In this document: positions 59,750-64,000 of the stretch, piece after piece
Position numbering within the stretch: the first letter of the stretch is position 1
Layout of the letters: every line of letters begins with the position of its first letter
Source of the DNA: Cucumis sativus
Lineage: Eukaryota; Streptophyta; Magnoliopsida; Cucurbitales; Cucurbitaceae
Assembly: GCF_000004075.3 (NCBI RefSeq)
Contig: NC_026656.2
Coordinates: 24,190,607 to 24,254,606, forward strand
Direction: 5' to 3'
DNA length: 64,000 nt
The notes under the pieces: model-generated
Seen by the model: only the letters and a program-made list of their open reading frames with translations
Told to the model about the DNA's origin: nothing
Database searches by the model: none
Program-made: the position numbers and the translations under genes

Positions 59750-60040
59750 ATATTTCAATGCTAATCATCTCTCTATTTATAAGATTGTGTAGAGGACAAC
59801 AAGCCATTATAGTTCGACATTAGATTCGTACTGGGTAGTATGACTTTCTTCTTAGGATTTTCCATCGATCCTTCAACAACCTAAACATTCTTTCGATGAC
59901 ATTCAGTGCAGAAGAATTTTTCATGTTGAAGAACTCTCGTGATGTTGTTGGTGTATTACATCCTCCACGTCACTTTGAAAGATGATATCATTTTCCTCTA
60001 TATGGAACCAGGAAACCCTCAACTTTTAGGTACCTAACAT
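59750..60040 (-). pseudogene. PIF/Harbinger transposase C-terminal scrap
   Basis: Minus-strand words YLKVEGFLVPYRG, YHLSK, NTPTTSREFFNMKNSSALNVIERMFRLLK, DRWKILR, YYPVRI and MACCPLHNLINREM match the DDE_4/Harbinger transposase tail (GFL-PYRG, YHL, FN-KH---RN-IER-FG-LK-RW-IL, ACC-LHN-I). It has stops and lacks the N-terminal two thirds, including the first two catalytic aspartates. It ends near the inverted LTR-like repeat copy D. Confidence 0.75.
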
Positions 60041-60431
60041 CACGTATAAGTAGTAATTATACCCTATTCAAAACTCGACTATTTCAAATCTCATCCTACA
60101 AATATAAACAGTATGTAGAGAAAATATTGTTTTACCTCCAAGATTACATCTTGTTCCTTAAATCCCATTGAACAATTGCTTTAAGGTCCAACTTAAAATC
60201 AAATCCCTTGCGGGCCAATGAGAGGGTGAGACCCCTTTCAACACCTGAATTCAGTCCTTAAGGAAACAACTCATCTACTAACCTTATAATGGGCATGAGT
60301 GAATTTCATCTTACATTATATGTCCCTAGCTATCCATTTGGTCTTACCCTTTAAGTGAAAAACTTATTGGGCCAGCGCTATTGAATTACTCTCACTTATG
60401 TAGATCAAAGGATAATACCATGTGAACCAAA

Positions 60432-61030
60432 CAGTACAAGAAATTGGAAGTTTCTCGACACAGGAAAAATCGTATAGAAACATGACGTCGGTAGAAGCCG
60501 ATGTTTCCCTATGCATCTAGGTGCACGTCGGGGGAAGGTATTTAGATTTTAGGTTTTAGGTTTTAGATTTCAAATTAGTTTTAGTATTTAAATTTTGAAT
60601 TAGTTGTAGATTTTAGTATTGTATTTGAATTTGAAGTGTTATTAAGATTTTTGAATAGTTTGTAGGTTTTAGGAATTTGAGATTGAAGTGTTGAAGTTGA
60701 GATTGAAGTGTTGAATTTGAGATTGAAGTGTTGAAGTTGAGATTGAAGTGGTGAATTTGAGATTGAAGTGTTGAACTTGAGATGGAAGGTATTTCTTTTT
60801 TTTTAAAAAAATAGAGGAACTTCTGACGCTATATTGACAGCATCTTCGATGTTCATACAACGTCGGAAGATGTTTAGGAATTCTCAATGCACAACAAGTT
60901 GTGCGTCGGGAGTTCCTCTCCCGACACATTTGCCCCGACGCATGTACCGACGCATAAATATGCGTCGAAAAATCCTTTATATATCTTCCAACAATTTTGT
61001 TCGTCGAAAAAGTCTTCTTTTCTTGTAGTG
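60432..61030. mobile_element. Non-autonomous CACTA-type element (599 bp)
   Basis: The left end reads CAGTACAAGAAATT and the right end, in reverse complement, CACTACAAGAAAAG. These are the standard CACTACAAGAAA termini of plant CACTA elements with one change on the left. Subterminal GCGTCGG/CCGACGC-type motifs recur in both orientations (GACGTCGG, GCACGTCGGG, AACGTCGGAAG, GTGCGTCGGGAG, CCCCGACGCATG, ATGCGTCG), as binding-site repeats do in CACTA ends. No transposase is present. Three-base flanks (AAA and AGA) are not identical. It interrupts repeat copy D. Confidence 0.8.
60681..60780. repeat. Five 20-bp tandem repeats inside the CACTA element
   Basis: The unit is GATTGAAGTGTTGAAGTTGA, repeated five times head to tail. 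The 16th base alternates G/T (GAAGTTGA, GAATTTGA, GAAGTTGA, GAATTTGA, GAACTTGA), which suggests growth by a 40-base step. One further base change is seen in unit 4. Confidence 0.92.
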
Positions 61031-61270
61031 AGAGTTCATAGTTAGTTCATGATTAAGATTAAGTTACCTAGACCATCAATAATCGAAATAGTTAGTTTTA
61101 TAATATCCACAATATTATAATGCAAAAGTGACTATTACATAGGATACCCCCACTTTTATGTCTCCACACGAACGATGCAATATCACATCATTTGTACAAA
61201 CTAAAAAGTAGACCGCATTCATAGTGTCTCCAGAATAAGGCATCCATAGTGTCCGCATCATTTGATTACT

Positions 61271-62275
61271 TCTTCTTTTGGATTCTTCCCCACTAACTAC
61301 TATTTAATAGCAAACTTTTTGTTTTTAGTTATTAAGTTGATGGACACATATACTATATGCTTGATCCCACCTTTTGTTTTTTCTTTTCAAATCCTTCCAT
61401 ATCTCTAAAATCAAACTACCAACAATATTGTTGAATATAAAAAATTGTCATACATTATTGATGTGGAAAGGAGAGAGAACTTGTAGGTATATATAGAGTG
61501 AGAACAAATGTAGTTAAGGAAGAAATAAATGATAGTGAATCTAAATGGTCTATAAATAAATGATGTGGGAACTAAATAGTCTAAAAAAATGTTTTTCTTC
61601 AACCTAAAACTATTCCACATTAGCCAAATAATGAAATCCTTTTATTTCCTTCTTAACATAAAATTTCACTATTTTCCAGAAAAAAAAACTCTTACAACTT
61701 CTCAATGGCAAAAAAAAAAAAAAAAAAAGAAAAGACAATGACATATTGCAACATTTAATATTAGAATTAATTTTTTTCTCCTAAATGTAAAACTCCTCCA
61801 TTTTCTTAAAAAGAAAAGCTCATTAAAATTCTCCCCTTCACAAGAAATAAACCAAAATTTTCTTTAAAGAAAAAACTTCTCAAGATCACAAGAAATAAAT
61901 CAAACCTACTAATTATTTAAAAATTGAAATTAATTGAAATAGGCAAAAAGATTTAAAAAAAAAAACATCAATTTTTAATACTCAATTATTTAAATATAAA
62001 AACCACAATTAATTGAATACAAATTTACAAATAAAACTAAAAAGGAGAATTGAAAAACAATACTAAATGCGAGAGCATAAGAGAAAAAAGTGTTTCTCTA
62101 CTGCTAGATTTTTATATATAGTATAGATAAACAGAAGACATTAACATTATTGCACATGACAAAAGTTGGTATACAATGAATGGTTGAAGAGAAAGAAATA
62201 ATAGACAAGCATTAATAACAATTAATAATAACTCTCTCTCCCTTCATGTCTCTCTTCCTGTGGCTATAAAAAGAC
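61271..62275. other. 3' flank of the 4CL-like gene, no other gene seen
   Basis: AT-rich with a poly-A tract near 61711-61728. The 3' UTR of the minus-strand ligase gene is expected in the upper part. No motif in the short frames. Confidence 0.45.
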
Positions 62276-63506
62276 TTATGTGATTGAGAGTTTGGCTTTG
62301 AGTTCCTTTCTCAAGATCTTTCCAGAAGGTGATTTTGGAATTGTTTTCACAAAATATACTTTGTGCAATCTCTTGTAGAACACAACCTGTTGGTTTTGCA
62401 TTTAGAAAAAAAAAAAAGACAACCAATGTGAGATAGATATCAATTCAATGCTTCAATTCCCTTTGTACAAACTACTGTTTGAGCTTTTATTGTGATTTAA
62501 CAATACTTCCATTCACAAAAATCTAAAAGCTGTAGGTCTATTTGATTATGAGATAGACTAAGATTTTATTTTTGGTTTCTAATTTCTAAAATTTAAGAAT
62601 GTCCCCACCTCTATATTTATATTTTTGTTATCTTTTTCTACTGATATTTTCAAAAATAAGCTTAATTTTAAAATTTAAAAAAAAAAGTTTTAAAAAACTA
62701 TATAGAATTTGACTAAAAATTCAATTTTTATAAGAAAAAAAATACAAATCCTTATAAAACAACGAGAGAAAATAATCTTAGTGTTTAAAAAACAAAAATA
62801 AAATTCTTACAAAATGAGACCTTCATTAAAAAAGAAAAAAAAAACTAGTTTGTGTTTTTAAAATTTAACTAACAATTCATTTGCTTTTCAAGAAATTTTA
62901 AAACTGTAATATAAAATTTGAGATCAAAGAAACGTAAATTAAAAAAAAAAAAGTAAAAGTAAAATTGATGCCAAATAGTGTTAAAAACAAAAGTAATTGT
63001 GAAACTAAAAAGTAGTTTCTATATATTTAAACAAATAAGCTTAACTTCACTCTAAAGCAAAAAAAAAATTGAATATTTGTGATATAAGTTTTTATTGAGT
63101 AATATGTTAGAAAATTAATAAATAGTTCTAACATTTTATCTCTTTCTCAAATTATTATAAACATTTTATCTCTGAATTTTAAACTTGAACTATAATTCTA
63201 ATTTGGTTATAAGGGAAATTAAATTGATAATACACAAACCTGCTTTGCTATGAATTCTTTTACTGATTCCTCAGAAAGTTCATTATGAGTTGATGGAACT
63301 ATGAAAGCTACGGGAACTTCACCAGCAACATCGTCGTTTTGCCTAGAATTAAAAATATTTTCAACAATTTTATCGTTTAAAACAATTATTCAAGAACAAA
63401 AAAAAAAAAGTTAAGAAAGTTGGAAATTGTGCACTTACGGTACAACAGCAGCATCAACAATAGATGTATGGGTTACGAGAAGGGCCTCTAACTCTGCTGG
63501 TGCCAC
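62276..63506 (-). CDS. 4-coumarate:CoA ligase-like acyl-activating enzyme, last three exons (5' part outside window)
   Basis: Three minus-strand exons (63439-63506, 63240-63342, 62276-62386) join in frame. They read [40 protein letters not shown]...[14 protein letters not shown], and [20 protein letters not shown] with [16 protein letters not shown] and a stop. This is the C-terminal lid domain of the AMP-binding family, which joins CoA to a carboxylic acid through an acyl-AMP. The lysine of PxxxSGKILRK is the conserved lid-domain catalytic residue. The sequence is closest to plant 4CL, the phenylpropanoid-pathway enzyme that activates p-coumarate for lignin and flavonoids, though 4CL-like peroxisomal ligases share these motifs. 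The end -SIT is not a canonical SKL peroxisomal signal. The exon carrying the KGFQ segment and everything upstream lies beyond position 64000. Confidence 0.88.
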
Positions 63507-64000
63507 CTAAACAATATCATAATTTTATAAATTTTACGTATAGAACTTCTTTTTTTACAACAACGAAGCAGTATCAACTTTTATAATACTTTGTATTATT
63601 CTAACTATTTCCTCCTATCCTTTAATATTAATGTCTATTAGCTAACATGCAAGTCATCAAATAATTTAAATGATTATATTTCACTAATTTTTCCACAGTA
63701 TCAAAATTAAAATGAAAATTAAACTCATCAATAGTTATTTAAAGTACTTAATTAGAAGTTAACAACAAATACACATGAAAATTTTCAAAATATTCAAATA
63801 AATTAAGCTAACATTTTTAAAATATAGAAAGTAAATAAACTTTTTTTTTTTTTTTTGTATGGAGTTAAAAATATAACATTTAGAAAATAATAGAATCAAT
63901 TGTATTAAGAAACAAAATTTACCCATTCGACTGGACTCATTTGATGAAATTAAGTAAATAAGAACAAAAAATAAGAGTAAAAAATAAAGATTAGAATTAG
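63507..64000 (-). other. Intron of the 4CL-like gene running out of the window
   Basis: No exon with AMP-binding motifs is found between the VAPAELE exon and the window edge. This AT-rich stretch with a poly-T tract (63841-63856) is therefore intronic by inference. Confidence 0.6.

Larger units (their letters stand above)
60140..61270 (-). repeat. Long LTR-like repeat, copy D (inverted), split by a CACTA element
   Basis: Reverse-complemented, the two flanks (61031-61270 and 60140-60431) carry the landmarks of copy A in order. These are 'ggagacactatgaatgcgg', 'tagtttgtacaaatgatg', 'aatagtcacttttgcattataat', 'gattattgatggtctaggtaac' and 'gaactaactatgaactct', then 'ggtattatcctttgatctacataag', 'ttaaagggtaagaccaaatggatagctaggga' and 'ccttaagga'. 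The interruption at 60432-61030 is a transposon. Confidence 0.65.

Overview
This is an AT-rich nuclear window from a flowering plant. It has GT-AG introns, plant organelle-targeted proteins, plant CC-NBS-LRR immune genes and many decayed plant transposons. The resistance genes begin with the residues MADFLWTF / MAEFLWTF, and several dispersed repeats (for example the 'tatcagtgatag' elements) look like ones I associate with Cucurbitaceae. A cucurbit is therefore my best inference, not something proven here.

Four complete or nearly complete ordinary genes can be assembled exon by exon. They are a plastid gamma-tocopherol methyltransferase (VTE4; 15528-18029 +, 5 exons, 344 aa), an intronless RING-H2 protein (23624-24292 -, 222 aa), the mitochondrial complex I subunit NDUFS6 (26715-30451 +, 3 exons, 103 aa) and an ATAD3-type mitochondrial AAA ATPase (32748-38920 -, 8 exons, 638 aa). 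NDUFS6 and ATAD3 lie tail to tail, and both products act at the inner mitochondrial membrane. At the right edge are the last three exons of a 4-coumarate:CoA-ligase-like gene (62276-63506 -), whose 5' part lies beyond the window.

The window is also a decayed immune-receptor region. It holds an orphan LRR exon of the Vat/At4g27190 type (1663-2442 -). It holds an RGA2-like CNL fragment split by a 1.2-kb LTR-like insertion (39700-41310 -), a nearly full-length CNL pseudogene with at least six frame breaks (44868-48117 -), and one open CNL gene (54666-57774 +, 2 exons, 966 aa). The open gene's LRR is cut short and ends in an unrelated basic/proline-rich tail.

Most of the rest is mobile DNA of several ages: copia fragments in both orientations, a solo LTR with a perfect 5-bp target duplication, four copies of a long LTR-like repeat, three copies of a gypsy-type LTR, a SINE and LINE remnants inside introns, a PIF/Harbinger remnant, and a short CACTA element inserted into one of the LTR-like repeats. 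I found no tRNA, rRNA, CRISPR array or prokaryotic-type system, and no convincing wholly new system. The most unusual items are the chimeric 3' end of the open CNL gene and the nested insertions that break up the immune genes.
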